A stretch of DNA of 64,000 nucleotides from Paenibacillus sp. FSL H8-0548 (GTDB lineage Bacteria; Bacillota; Bacilli; Paenibacillales; Paenibacillaceae). A model generated the notes under the pieces. It was not told the DNA's origin and did not search any database. It saw nothing but the letters and a program-made list of their open reading frames with translations. The translations under genes and the position numbers were made by a program. Positions 56,742-64,000 of this stretch are shown piece after piece; the stretch's first letter is position 1; the number at the start of each line of letters is the position of its first letter. The stretch lies in NCBI RefSeq assembly GCF_038630985.1, contig NZ_CP152049.1:3491501-3555500 (forward strand). The letters are read 5' to 3'.

Positions 56742-58235
56742 CTAGTGTCCCATCATCATGGACATTTCTGGTTTTTCATCTGTACTCACGCCTTGCTCCT
56801 GCTTAGGTCTGCGCAGCAGTAATGCGAAGATGACACCAACGATAGAGATGGCCGCCAAAATAAAAAATGTATCTCCATAAGAGGAGTAGACCACATTTGG
56901 TCCTGGACTAGCCGTGCCATAATGCTCGATTCTGCTAGCTAATATCGTTGACAGACCAGCGATGGCGAACGAGGTCATTACTTGCTGCGCTGCTGCCGTA
57001 AGAGAGGTTACACGGGTTACGAGCTCTCTAGGAGCAGATTGCATAATATGTGTATTGAGCGGCATCATGCATAGGCCCATACCCGCACCCAGCATTGATA
57101 TTGGAATCATTAACGTAAGCAGAGTCGTTTCCGCGGAAATTTGACTAAGCAAGAAGCCGGCAACCGACACGATGGCTAAGCCCGTAATGACGAGAGGCCG
57201 CGCGCCAAAGCGGTCAAAGAGCTTGCCGCCAATCGGCATGAATATACCTGCAGCAAGTGCTTGAGGAAGCAGGATTAGACCTGTGTCGAAAGCGGAATAA
57301 CCTTTAGCGATTTGCAAGAAAATCGGAATCAGGAACAAAGTGCCGAACAAAGCGATTTGAACGACCCATTGCAAAATAATGCCGCGGGTGAAGTTGCTTG
57401 ATTTGAACACACGAAGCTCAAGCAGCGGTTCTTTGCGATTAAGCTCAACAATAACGAAAATAATGAGGGCAATACCGCCTACAATGATGCCTGTTAAAGC
57501 CTGAGGAGACGTCCAGCCGCTTCCAGAGCCGCCTTCACCGCCGCCAGCAGAGCTGACGCCATAAGCCAGCATAGCAAACGCTAGAGGAGCAAAGATCATG
57601 CCGAGGAAGTCAAGGGCAGGCACTCGTTTCCGATCGACATTTGGCAAGGTGCGAAGACCGATGATTACCGCAATAATACCTATTGGAAGATTGATAATAA
57701 AAATCCAATGCCATGATACATAGTCAACGAGATAACCAGCGACTACAGGGCCAAGAGCAGGTGCTAGAAGCATCGGAATACCGATCATGCCCATAACTGC
57801 GCCTTGCTTGCCTGGAGGGCTTAGCCTAAAGGTAAAGGCCATAGCGATTGGAGCAACCATACCGCCGCCTAGACCTTGAATGACACGGAATACGATAAGC
57901 TGCTCTGCTGTAGAAGCTAGAGCACAAAGAGCAGAGCCGATCGTAAACATAATGATCGAGAACAAGAAGACTTGTTTGGCTCCAAAACGATCAGACATCC
58001 ATCCCGCTAGAGGGATGACGGCTGCCTGTGCAAGCGCGTAGCCGGTAATCGTCCATTGAACGATCGACATCGAGCTTTGAAAATCTTTCATTAAACCTGG
58101 CATGGCAACATTCATTGCGGTACCATCCAAAATAACCATAAACATACCGACGATGATGGCGATAAGCGGAGCAAGAATATTCCGTATCGACATCGGATCA
58201 CCAGCGGGGGCTGCTTTCTTTGAAGCTGAAGCCAT
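56742..58235 (-). CDS. MFS drug efflux transporter, DHA2 (EmrB/QacA) family
   Basis: A 14-helix proton-coupled multidrug exporter. Family motifs: the opening VGMFMVILDGTAMNVAMPGL, GWMSDRFGAKQVFLFS (motif A), LAPALGPVVAGYL (motif C), and YVSWHWIFIINLPIGI. It is 497 residues with a short cytoplasmic tail. On the minus strand ATAGGAGGA precedes the ATG. It is divergent from a TetR regulator, with two palindromes between them; the substrate cannot be told from sequence. Confidence 0.93.
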   Translation of the reverse strand: MASASKKAAPAGDPMSIRNILAPLIAIIVGMFMVILDGTAMNVAMPGLMKDFQSSMSIVQWTITGYALAQAAVIPLAGWMSDRFGAKQVFLFSIIMFTIGSALCALASTAEQLIVFRVIQGLGGGMVAPIAMAFTFRLSPPGKQGAVMGMIGIPMLLAPALGPVVAGYLVDYVSWHWIFIINLPIGIIAVIIGLRTLPNVDRKRVPALDFLGMIFAPLAFAMLAYGVSSAGGGEGGSGSGWTSPQALTGIIVGGIALIIFVIVELNRKEPLLELRVFKSSNFTRGIILQWVVQIALFGTLFLIPIFLQIAKGYSAFDTGLILLPQALAAGIFMPIGGKLFDRFGARPLVITGLAIVSVAGFLLSQISAETTLLTLMIPISMLGAGMGLCMMPLNTHIMQSAPRELVTRVTSLTAAAQQVMTSFAIAGLSTILASRIEHYGTASPGPNVVYSSYGDTFFILAAISIVGVIFALLLRRPKQEQGVSTDEKPEMSMMMGH

Positions 58236-58327
58236 TTCGTATCCTCCTATCCTTATAGGGGTCTTTTCTTCCTATTGTTGACCTTCCATGACCTGTCGGG
58301 CTACAATAATAAGATGACCGCTTCTAT

Positions 58328-58347
58328 GTGCGGACAATTGTCCGCAC
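58328..58347. promoter_or_regulatory. Perfect 20-bp palindrome, probable TetR operator 1
   Basis: GTGCGGACAATTGTCCGCAC is fully self-complementary. It covers the expected start of transcription of the efflux gene and shares the ACAATTGT core with the second palindrome. Confidence 0.75.
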
Positions 58348-58353
58348 TACTGA

Positions 58354-58382
58354 ATAATAATGACGAAATAAACAATTGTCAA
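58354..58382 (-). promoter_or_regulatory. Sigma-A promoter of the MFS gene
   Basis: On the minus strand a perfect TTGACA (58377-58382) and TATTAT (58354-58359) are 17 bp apart. The -35 box lies in palindrome 2 and the start site in palindrome 1. Confidence 0.75.
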
Positions 58383-58392
58383 TTGTTTATTT
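58366..58392. promoter_or_regulatory. 27-bp palindrome, probable TetR operator 2
   Basis: AAATAAACAATTG and CAATTGTTTATTT are exact reverse complements around a single T. It covers the -35 box of the efflux promoter and lies 25 bases before the tetR start, so it could control both genes. Confidence 0.75.
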
Positions 58393-58417
58393 TGGTGATG
58401 CGGAAAGAGGAGATAGA

Positions 58418-59023
58418 ATGATGGCTGCACCAGAAAACGGCAGAACGAAACAAGAGCTGAGCAATGCTATATTGCATACAGCTAATCATTTGTTTTCCAA
58501 GCATGGGGTAGAATCGGTAAGCATGCACCAAATTGCTAAAACGGTTGGAATCGGACAAGGCACGCTGTATCGCCGCTATTCGAACAAAGGTGACTTGTGC
58601 ATGGACATGATGAAGGATAACCTTAACCTGTTCACTAAAGAAATCGAAGAGTATTTGATGACGAATGCCATGCAGCCTATTCATGAGAGATTGAGCATGG
58701 TCATGCGAAAAATTATTGCTTTTATCGACAAAGAGTCGAAATGGCTAGGGGTTATGCAGTCTTTTACTAAAATCGAAGTTCAAAAAAGCGATTTTTTTGA
58801 ATCGGCTCCGTACCTTTTTTTACATGCAGCAATTAGCGGATTATTGCAAGAAGCTATAGATACTGAATATATTCAGTCTATCGATCCCAATTATACGGCT
58901 CATTCATTTATATCCGTACAATCACCGCACACGTTTAGGCATCTCCGCTATGTGATGGGCTATAGTTGTGAAGAGATTCAGGATCGGTTTTGCAGGACCT
59001 TTATTGACCCATTATTCCGTTAA
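58418..59023 (+). CDS. TetR/AcrR-family regulator
   Basis: A one-component repressor, probably of the divergent efflux gene and of itself. The N-terminal HTH reads ANHLFSKHGVESVSMHQIAKT followed by VGIGQGTLYRRYSNKGDL, typical of the family; the C-terminal ligand domain is not assigned. It is 201 residues from ATG 58418 after AAAGAGGAGA; an open frame upstream runs through operator 2 and is unlikely to be translated. Confidence 0.9.
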   Translation: MMAAPENGRTKQELSNAILHTANHLFSKHGVESVSMHQIAKTVGIGQGTLYRRYSNKGDLCMDMMKDNLNLFTKEIEEYLMTNAMQPIHERLSMVMRKIIAFIDKESKWLGVMQSFTKIEVQKSDFFESAPYLFLHAAISGLLQEAIDTEYIQSIDPNYTAHSFISVQSPHTFRHLRYVMGYSCEEIQDRFCRTFIDPLFR

Positions 59024-59033
59024 CTGGTATAAT
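59004..59033 (+). promoter_or_regulatory. Sigma-A promoter of miaB
   Basis: TTGACC (59004) and a perfect TATAAT (59028) are 18 bp apart, overlapping the tetR stop region. It gives miaB-ricA independent expression. Confidence 0.75.
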
Positions 59034-59092
59034 ACTGAATTGGGCTCTATGAACACCACCTATATGTACCATAAGGAAGTGAATCGGCATTG

Positions 59093-60688
59093 ATGAAGGA
59101 TAGTAAGCAGCTCGCTACAGACAGTAAGCAAGGCCAGCTAAAGGATTATTCCAAATATTTTGATTTTAGCGATGCAAAAGTAATTGATCAGGATGAGAAT
59201 TCAACGACCTACCGCATTAAAGGAAGGATCGTCAATATAAATGCGGCACCGAGCCACAAGGATGAGAAGAAGCGCGGCAAAGAGGATATTGAGGTTCATT
59301 ATAATTTCGCTATTCCGGATGAGCTTCGGACGATGGGCATTGGCAAGCATTATTTGATCCAAACGTACGGCTGCCAAATGAACGAGCATGACACCGAGGT
59401 TATGAAGGGCATGTTCGAGGAAATGGGCTATACAGCTACAGAGGATCGTCAGCTTGCAGATGTTATTTTGCTTAATACTTGCGCAATCCGTGAGAATGCG
59501 GAGGACAAGGTGTTTGGCGAGCTTGGACATCTGAAGGCGCTAAAGACGGAGAAGCCTGACCTGCTGCTCGGTGTTTGCGGCTGCATGTCGCAAGAGGAGT
59601 CTGTTGTCGGACGAATTTTGCAAAAGCATGCTTTCGTTGATATGATCTTTGGTACGCATAATATACACAGGCTGCCTTTCTTGCTGCAAAATGCCTATTT
59701 CAGCAAAGAGCTGGTTGTAGAGGTATGGTCCAAGGAAGGCGACATCATCGAGAACATGCCCAAGAAACGCGAAGGAATGCGCGCCTGGGTTAATATTATG
59801 TATGGCTGCGATAAGTTCTGTACGTATTGCATTGTTCCGTATACAAGGGGCAAGGAGCGCAGCAGACGGCCGGAGGATGTTATCGCTGAGGTGCGTGAGC
59901 TCGCTAGACAAGGGTTTAAGGAAATTACGCTGCTAGGCCAGAACGTTAACGCTTACGGCAAAGATTTTGAAGACATAGAGTATCGTTTCGGCGATCTTAT
60001 GCAAGACATGTCCAAAATCGACATTCCGCGTGTTCGGTTTATGACGAGCCATCCGCGGGATTTTGACGATCATCTGATTGAAGTGCTAGGAACGGGCGGT
60101 AATTTGGTAGAGCATATCCATTTGCCAGTACAGTCTGGAAGCACGGAGATATTGAAGAGAATGAGCCGCAAGTACACAAGGGAAGCTTACTTAGAGCTGG
60201 TTGGAAAAATTAAAAAGGCAATCCCGAATGCTATGCTGACCTCGGATATTATCGTTGGATTTCCAGGCGAAACGGATGAGCAGTTCGAGGATACGATGAC
60301 TCTCGTGCAGGAAGTAGGCTTTGATTCTGCCTATACCTTCTTATACTCTCCACGTGAGGGGACGCCTGCTGCAAGTATGGAAGACAATGTGCCGCTAGAG
60401 GTGAAGAAGGCTCGTCTGCAGCGCTTGAACGCACAGCTAGCTGCGAATGCAAGAGAAAAGAATGAGCAGCTGCTAGGACAAGTCGTTGAGGTGCTTATTG
60501 AGGGCGAGAGTAAAAATAATGCGAACTTCCTTTCTGGACGGACGCGCACCAATAAATTAGTGCATTTGGAAGGGTCTAAGGATTGGATTGGCAAATTTAT
60601 TATGGCCAAGGTAACCGAAGCCCAAACCTGGTATATTAAAGCAGAACCACTAGAGCAAAGCACAATTGAAACCGTAGTTAACGGATAA
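59093..60688 (+). CDS. miaB: tRNA-2-methylthio-N6-dimethylallyladenosine synthase
   Basis: A radical-SAM enzyme that methylthiolates A37 of tRNAs. It has an N-terminal UPF0004 domain ([41 protein letters not shown] with cluster Cys), a radical-SAM motif [10 protein letters not shown] (CxxxCxxC) near residue 240, and a C-terminal TRAM domain. It is about 531 residues; an N-terminal extension of about 85 residues precedes the first domain. ATG 59093 is used; TTG 59090 is equally close to AAGGA. Confidence 0.95.
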   Translation: MKDSKQLATDSKQGQLKDYSKYFDFSDAKVIDQDENSTTYRIKGRIVNINAAPSHKDEKKRGKEDIEVHYNFAIPDELRTMGIGKHYLIQTYGCQMNEHDTEVMKGMFEEMGYTATEDRQLADVILLNTCAIRENAEDKVFGELGHLKALKTEKPDLLLGVCGCMSQEESVVGRILQKHAFVDMIFGTHNIHRLPFLLQNAYFSKELVVEVWSKEGDIIENMPKKREGMRAWVNIMYGCDKFCTYCIVPYTRGKERSRRPEDVIAEVRELARQGFKEITLLGQNVNAYGKDFEDIEYRFGDLMQDMSKIDIPRVRFMTSHPRDFDDHLIEVLGTGGNLVEHIHLPVQSGSTEILKRMSRKYTREAYLELVGKIKKAIPNAMLTSDIIVGFPGETDEQFEDTMTLVQEVGFDSAYTFLYSPREGTPAASMEDNVPLEVKKARLQRLNAQLAANAREKNEQLLGQVVEVLIEGESKNNANFLSGRTRTNKLVHLEGSKDWIGKFIMAKVTEAQTWYIKAEPLEQSTIETVVNG

Positions 60689-60704
60689 ATAGGAGAGATG
60701 AGAA

Positions 60705-61199
60705 ATGTCAGAGCAGCATATAGCAGAAAATCAAGCCGAGCTTTGTGACCACGATCATGAGCATGGCGAGGGCTGTGGAATTCCTAGCTTCCACACACGC
60801 GATCTTATCGTTCGCGAGGATATTTCCAAGAAAGCGAAGGAGCTGGCTGATCTGATTTTTACTTCAGAGGAAGTTCAGCACTATCGCCGCGCAGAGCTGC
60901 AGATCAATGGCAATGAGCGTGTACAGCAGCTGATTACGAAGATCAAGAAGAAGCAAAAGGAAGTTGTCGCATTTGAAACGACTTTCAAAAACGCTGATAT
61001 GGTGAAGAAAATCGAGGGCGAGATGGAAACGCTGCAAGAGGAGCTTGAAGGCATTCCAATCGTCAATGAATTCCAACAGAGCCAAACGGATATCAATTAT
61101 TTGCTGCAGCTGGTTATCTCTATTGTACGGGACACCGTATCGGAGAAAATCAATGTAGAGGATGCTTCTGAGCCTGCTCCTGAGGAATGCAGCGACTAA
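60705..61199 (+). CDS. ricA: RicA/YmcA-family protein with His/Cys-rich N-terminus
   Basis: In B. subtilis RicA (YmcA) forms a complex with RicF and RicT that steers RNase Y processing, biofilm formation and sporulation. The Com_YlbF domain spans about residues 38-150 (EDISKKAKELADLIFTSEEV...). The N-terminal part has CDHDHEHGEGCG, a His/Cys cluster that could bind metal and is longer than in the B. subtilis protein. It is 164 residues, directly after miaB as in Bacillus, and near rny, its functional partner. Confidence 0.88.
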   Translation: MSEQHIAENQAELCDHDHEHGEGCGIPSFHTRDLIVREDISKKAKELADLIFTSEEVQHYRRAELQINGNERVQQLITKIKKKQKEVVAFETTFKNADMVKKIEGEMETLQEELEGIPIVNEFQQSQTDINYLLQLVISIVRDTVSEKINVEDASEPAPEECSD

Positions 61200-61235
61200 G
61201 ATATTTTTGGCTGCTGATTATTCATATGCATATAG

Positions 61236-61293
61236 AAAAGCCGAATTTCATTGCAGCCTATTTTAGGCTGCAGCTTGAAATTCGGCTTTTTTT
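61236..61293 (+). terminator. Terminator after ricA
   Basis: AAAGCCGAATTTCA pairs with TGAAATTCGGCTTT and encloses a second TGCAGCC/GGCTGCA stem, followed by a T-run. Confidence 0.9.
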
Positions 61294-61423
61294 AGAGGAA
61301 ATTCTTTTCCGTAGTCAAGTAGGACGCAGTCGGTTCTTCTTAAAAGCCTGATTTAAGCAACTTAGCTGGTTTAGCTTCACAACGATCCGTGGTCCATTAG
61401 TTATTTAGTTTTTAATTACTCAC

Positions 61424-61560
61424 CTATCCTGCACTTTAGCAGGATAGAAGGTAGTTTTTCGAGCCCTAACGTGACTATGTTGCACTCACGCAATATAGAG
61501 AGCCTTACAGATGTGTCTTGAGCCGAAATCTGTCTATTCTAATGCAAATGTGCAGGATAG
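61424..61560. repeat. 137-bp repeat element, copy 1, with 10-bp terminal inverted repeats
   Basis: Begins CTATCCTGCA and ends TGCAGGATAG, exact reverse complements. Inside are a CTATCCTGC/GCAGGATAG hairpin, a CTATGTTGC/GCAATATAG hairpin and the string GCCTTACAGATGTGTCTTG. It is closely similar to 61731-61866. No coding potential is evident. It lies in the 960-bp non-coding stretch between ricA and bioY; 61300-61423 and 61870-62097 show nothing recognisable. Confidence 0.8.
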
Positions 61561-61629
61561 GCCGTTCGGTGAGGCTGAAAAGCACGAAGTTAGTGCAAAT
61601 GTGCAGGATAGGCCGTTCGGTGAGGCTGA
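61543..61629. repeat. 36-bp direct repeat, two copies
   Basis: An identical 36-bp sequence starting TGCAAATGTGCAGGATAGGC and ending GTGAGGCTGA occurs at 61543-61578 and 61594-61629 (period 51). Each copy includes the TGCAGGATAG arm of the larger element, and the first overlaps the right end of copy 1. Confidence 0.8.
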
Positions 61630-61730
61630 GGTTCGTGCTCGGAGTGAATGTACAACTATCTTAGAACTAGCCCTCCAGCTAACCCTCTAACCCGTCCTCC
61701 AACATGCTCTCCAACTAACCAACTATGGCG

Positions 61731-61866
61731 CTATCCTGCACTTTGCAGGATAGCACCTGGTTTTTCGAGCTCCTGCTTGTCTATATTGCACCGCTGCACT
61801 ATAGAGAGCCTTACAGGTGTATCTTAAGCCGAAATCAGTCTATTCTAATGCATACGTGCAGGATAG
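61731..61866. repeat. 136-bp repeat element, copy 2
   Basis: Same plan as copy 1: CTATCCTGCA start, TGCAGGATAG end, an internal CTATCCTGCA/TGCAGGATAG hairpin with a CTT loop, a CTATATTGC/GCACTATAG hairpin and GCCTTACAGGTGTATCTTA. Sequence differs from copy 1 at scattered positions. Confidence 0.8.
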
Positions 61867-62097
61867 CTGATGTAATCAACTACTTGTTTTATCATATCGT
61901 AACCGAAATTCGTAAGAAAGTCGGGCAGTTTATGGTTGAAATAAAGAAAACTACAACTTCCATTATGGATCGCTTTAGTGTTAGGTTTTAATAGCCGATT
62001 TATTTAGTTCCACTTATCTAACTGAGTGATACATACATTAATTGATTACAAGAAGCTTATGGACAATAGGGAAATGAAGTGGATAAAGGATAAGTTA

Positions 62098-62153
62098 AAT
62101 AAAAAACCACGTATGCCTCGGCTGTAAACATGCAGAGGTGCACGTGGTTTTTA
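62098..62153 (-). terminator. Terminator of bioY
   Basis: AAAAACCACGT and ACGTGGTTTTT pair perfectly, with an inner GCCTC/GAGGTGC region. The T-run needed for bioY is on the minus strand. Confidence 0.85.
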
Positions 62154-62161
62154 AAGTAGAA

Positions 62162-62776
62162 CTACGCTTGATAAATCGAGTCTTGTGTTTTGCTGCTAGC
62201 GGTTGACGAGCGAATGTGGACGATGTAAGGTGTTAAGGAGATGGCTAAAATCGTGCCGACCAGCGATTTTAACGCGTCGCCGATAATAAATGGATAAAAC
62301 CCGACGACCATCGCTTTCTGAAATGAAAAGTCGAGTGCGTGCATGAGCCATGGAATGCCTGGAATATAAGCGCATAAGGAACTGAATAGCTCGAATATAA
62401 GGAAGAATACGATAAACGAAAGCACTTTATTTTGCTTAATACTGCTGCCGCGAAGGTATGCGCCTACTGCTAAACTGACTAGAAGCGCACAGAAGGGGAA
62501 AGCAAAGATAAAGCCTGCGGTAGCACCTGTTAAAGTCGAAATTCCGCCTTGCCCGCTAAATAGCGGCAAGCCGAAGGCGGTGAGCAGTATAACGATGAAG
62601 ATACTGAGAAACGCATTGCGCGGCGTCAAAAATAATCCTGCTAGGACAACACCTAAGGTTTGAAGCGTAATCGGGACGAACGAGCCTCCGAGCTTAATGG
62701 TCACTGCGCTCATGACGATAAACAATGCTGCGAATAAGGCAATGAACACTAGAGAACGAATATTATTGCTTTGCAT
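62162..62776 (-). CDS. bioY: Biotin transporter BioY (ECF substrate-binding subunit)
   Basis: The S component of an energy-coupling-factor transporter for biotin. About six membrane helices in 204 residues. Family features are the ALFAALFIVMSAVTIKLGG start, LQTLGVVLAGLFLTPRNAF and GLPLFSGQGGISTLTGATAGF. On the minus strand AAAGGAG precedes the ATG. A BirA-type operator lies in the divergent upstream region, and ECF-type ATPases are transcribed away from it. Confidence 0.93.
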   Translation of the reverse strand: MQSNNIRSLVFIALFAALFIVMSAVTIKLGGSFVPITLQTLGVVLAGLFLTPRNAFLSIFIVILLTAFGLPLFSGQGGISTLTGATAGFIFAFPFCALLVSLAVGAYLRGSSIKQNKVLSFIVFFLIFELFSSLCAYIPGIPWLMHALDFSFQKAMVVGFYPFIIGDALKSLVGTILAISLTPYIVHIRSSTASSKTQDSIYQA

Positions 62777-62799
62777 AGAAAAACGACTCCTTTATGTAG

Positions 62800-62828
62800 T
62801 TGCGATTTTATTGTTAACCATTTATATT
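62800..62828 (+). promoter_or_regulatory. Candidate promoter of the ECF ATPase genes
   Basis: TTGCGA (62800) and TATATT (62823) are 17 bp apart. The site overlaps the left half and spacer of the BirA operator. Confidence 0.5.
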
Positions 62829-62844
62829 ATTATTAGGTTAACAA
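62811..62844. promoter_or_regulatory. BirA (biotin repressor) operator
   Basis: TTGTTAACC, then 16 bp, then GGTTAACAA: perfect inverted half-sites of the type bound by biotin-loaded BirA. It lies between divergent bioY and the ABC ATPase gene and could repress both. Confidence 0.85.
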
Positions 62845-62897
62845 ATCGAATTGTAGCATAGCCAAACGTTTTGGGGAAGAGGTTGGGTGAAATTTTT

Positions 62898-63749
62898 TTG
62901 GAACAAGCGATTCAAATTGAAATGAAGAAAATTACGGTTGCGCCGCCGATTATGTTAGAAGGTCAGATGCGCAGGGCGATTGTTAAAGACGTTTCTATTA
63001 CGATACATCAAGGCGAATGGATAACGCTGCTTGGCCGCAATGGAAGCGGGAAGAGTACCGTTGCTAAAGTAGCCGCGGGCTATCGTGTAGCTGGCGCTGC
63101 AGGACAAGTGATCAGAAATATACAGACAGCAGCGAAGGGAAGGCCGCTTCCTATCGTCATGCAGCAGCCAGAGGCAGGGATGATTGGCGCGACGCCGTGG
63201 GAGGATGTTGTGCTGATGCTTGAACAGAATGAGCTTCCAGGCGATGAAATTCCGTTGAAGGCGGAGCTGGCTCTGCGAAGCGTAGGCATGGGCGAGCGGC
63301 TTCATCAGTCCATCGAAACGTTATCGGGAGGACAGAAGCAGCTGGTTGCGATTGCTGGCTGCATCGCAATGAGCTCTCCATTGCTCGTTCTCGACGAGGT
63401 GACTGCTATGCTGGACCCAGAAGCTTCGAGCTCTGTGATGGAGCAAGTAAGAGGACTGCATAAGAGCGGTGTAACGGTTATATGGATTACACAGAAGCTG
63501 GAGGAGCTGCAAGAGGCTGATCGAATCATTGCTATGGATGAAGGAGCAATCGTATTTGACGGACAAGCGGAGACTTGGTTTGCTAGAACAGCTCCACTTC
63601 AGAAGGACAGCATATGCGAGCGGCTTTGCTTCGAGGCCCCCTATGCAGCGCAGGTGGCATGGGAGCTTCAGGAGCAAGGTGTGCAGCTGTCGCCATTTCC
63701 ATTCACGGCAGAGCTGCTGGCAAAGGCGGTGAAGCAGTATGGGCGCTGA
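62898..63749 (+). CDS. ECF-type ABC transporter ATP-binding protein
   Basis: An energising ATPase of an energy-coupling-factor importer, probably for biotin. Walker A is LLGRNGSGKST, the Q-loop region VMQQPEAGMIGATPWEDV, the signature LSGGQKQL and Walker B LLVLDEVTAMLDP, the last resembling EcfA proteins. In the H-loop the usual His is Gln (WITQKLEEL). The start is uncertain: TTG 62898 has GGGTG eight bases upstream; TTG 62871 would add nine residues. It overlaps the next ATPase gene by 11 bases. Confidence 0.85.
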   Translation: MEQAIQIEMKKITVAPPIMLEGQMRRAIVKDVSITIHQGEWITLLGRNGSGKSTVAKVAAGYRVAGAAGQVIRNIQTAAKGRPLPIVMQQPEAGMIGATPWEDVVLMLEQNELPGDEIPLKAELALRSVGMGERLHQSIETLSGGQKQLVAIAGCIAMSSPLLVLDEVTAMLDPEASSSVMEQVRGLHKSGVTVIWITQKLEELQEADRIIAMDEGAIVFDGQAETWFARTAPLQKDSICERLCFEAPYAAQVAWELQEQGVQLSPFPFTAELLAKAVKQYGR

Positions 63750-64000
63750 TTGGCAGCTGCAAGAAGTTAATGTTTATGCAGGAAGCAGTGCGGATAAGAG
63801 GCAGCTGCTTAAGCGTGTCAGTCACACTTTTAAAGCAGGTGAAATTACGCTGCTCATCGGGCGAAACGGAGCGGGGAAATCGACGCTGCTGGAGACGATG
63901 GCAGGAATTCGAATGATGGAGTCAGGCGATATTTCACTTGGCGGAGATCCGCTGTGGATGGTGCATAAACGTAAAGATCGGCTGAATCGCAGCGCCGCAT
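63739..64000 (+). CDS. Second ECF-type ABC ATP-binding protein (3' end outside window)
   Basis: An ATG at 63739, inside the end of the previous gene, opens a frame that runs off the window: MGADWQLQEVNVYAG..., then Walker A LLIGRNGAGKSTLLE. About 87 residues are visible. With the preceding gene it makes the A1/A2 ATPase pair expected of an ECF transporter; a membrane T component would be expected just downstream. The ribosome site is weak, consistent with translational coupling. Confidence 0.8.
   Translation, partial: MGADWQLQEVNVYAGSSADKRQLLKRVSHTFKAGEITLLIGRNGAGKSTLLETMAGIRMMESGDISLGGDPLWMVHKRKDRLNRSAA

Noticed and set aside
58376..58417. N-terminal extension of the TetR protein
   Set aside because: It would be encoded by operator 2; a good ribosome site precedes ATG 58418.
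61543..61629. CRISPR-like pair of 36-bp repeats
   Set aside because: Just two copies with a 15-bp spacer and no cas genes; part of the local repeat family.
61725..61991. 88-codon frame in the non-coding region after ricA
   Set aside because: Its first half lies inside repeat copy 2, it has no ribosome site and no recognisable domain; the repeat explains the open frame.

Overview
The window comes from a low-to-moderate GC, endospore-forming Firmicute, most likely a Paenibacillus or close relative. This rests on gene order and content: the translation, lipid and replication block rpsB-tsf-pyrH-frr-uppS-cdsA-dxr-rseP-proS-polC, then the nusA-infB operon, then spore genes (dpaA, dpaB, spoVS, spoIIIE, tepA, a SleB-like cortex hydrolase) in Bacillus-like order. 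A 216-residue EF-Ts and frequent TTG starts behind strong Shine-Dalgarno sites also fit. No rRNA, tRNA, CRISPR array, phage or transposase gene was seen.

Layout. 1-12.7 kb: ribosomal protein S2 (5' end missing), EF-Ts, UMP kinase, ribosome recycling factor, isoprenoid and phospholipid genes, RseP, an archaeal/eukaryotic-type prolyl-tRNA synthetase and PolC. 12.7-21.1 kb: the rimP-nusA-rnpM-ylxQ-infB-rbfA-nrnA-truB-ribF operon behind a near-consensus sigma-A promoter. 21.1-26.8 kb: rpsO, pnp, a YlxY-type deacetylase, an M16 peptidase and dut. 26.9-31.7 kb: dipicolinate synthase (dpaAB) behind a sigma-K-like promoter, then asd-dapG-dapA, which supply its substrate. 31.7-33.9 kb: an RNase J gene whose leader holds four tandem hairpin repeats. 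33.9-38.6 kb: tepA-ylzJ, spoIIIE and a SleB-like hydrolase, two of these units with sigma-G-like promoters. 38.7-45.7 kb: the ymf cluster (M16 pair, EF-P modification reductase, DUF proteins, RodZ-like protein), YajQ and pgsA. 45.8-52.2 kb: cinA, recA (SOS-like box), recX, rny, ymdB and spoVS (sigma-H-like promoter). 52.2-56.7 kb: an M19 dipeptidase, a 2-oxoacid:ferredoxin oxidoreductase pair with a Fur-like box, and PduL. 56.7-59.0 kb: a divergent drug-efflux/TetR pair with two perfect palindromes. 59.1-61.2 kb: miaB and ricA. 61.2-62.1 kb is non-coding and holds a dispersed palindromic repeat family. 62.1-64.0 kb: bioY and divergent ECF-type ATPases around a consensus BirA operator.

How it fits together. 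Most genes serve growth (ribosome assembly, translation factors, RNA decay, DNA replication and repair, envelope lipids). Sporulation genes with their own promoters are spread through them. The 56.7-59 kb and 61.2-64 kb blocks look like accessory insertions in an otherwise conserved order. The most unusual signals are non-coding: the repeated, base-pair-compensated hairpins just upstream of the RNase J start; the TGCAGGATAG repeat family near 61.4-61.9 kb; a 47-codon ORF coupled to pgsA; and a short terminator-capped transcription unit ahead of recA.
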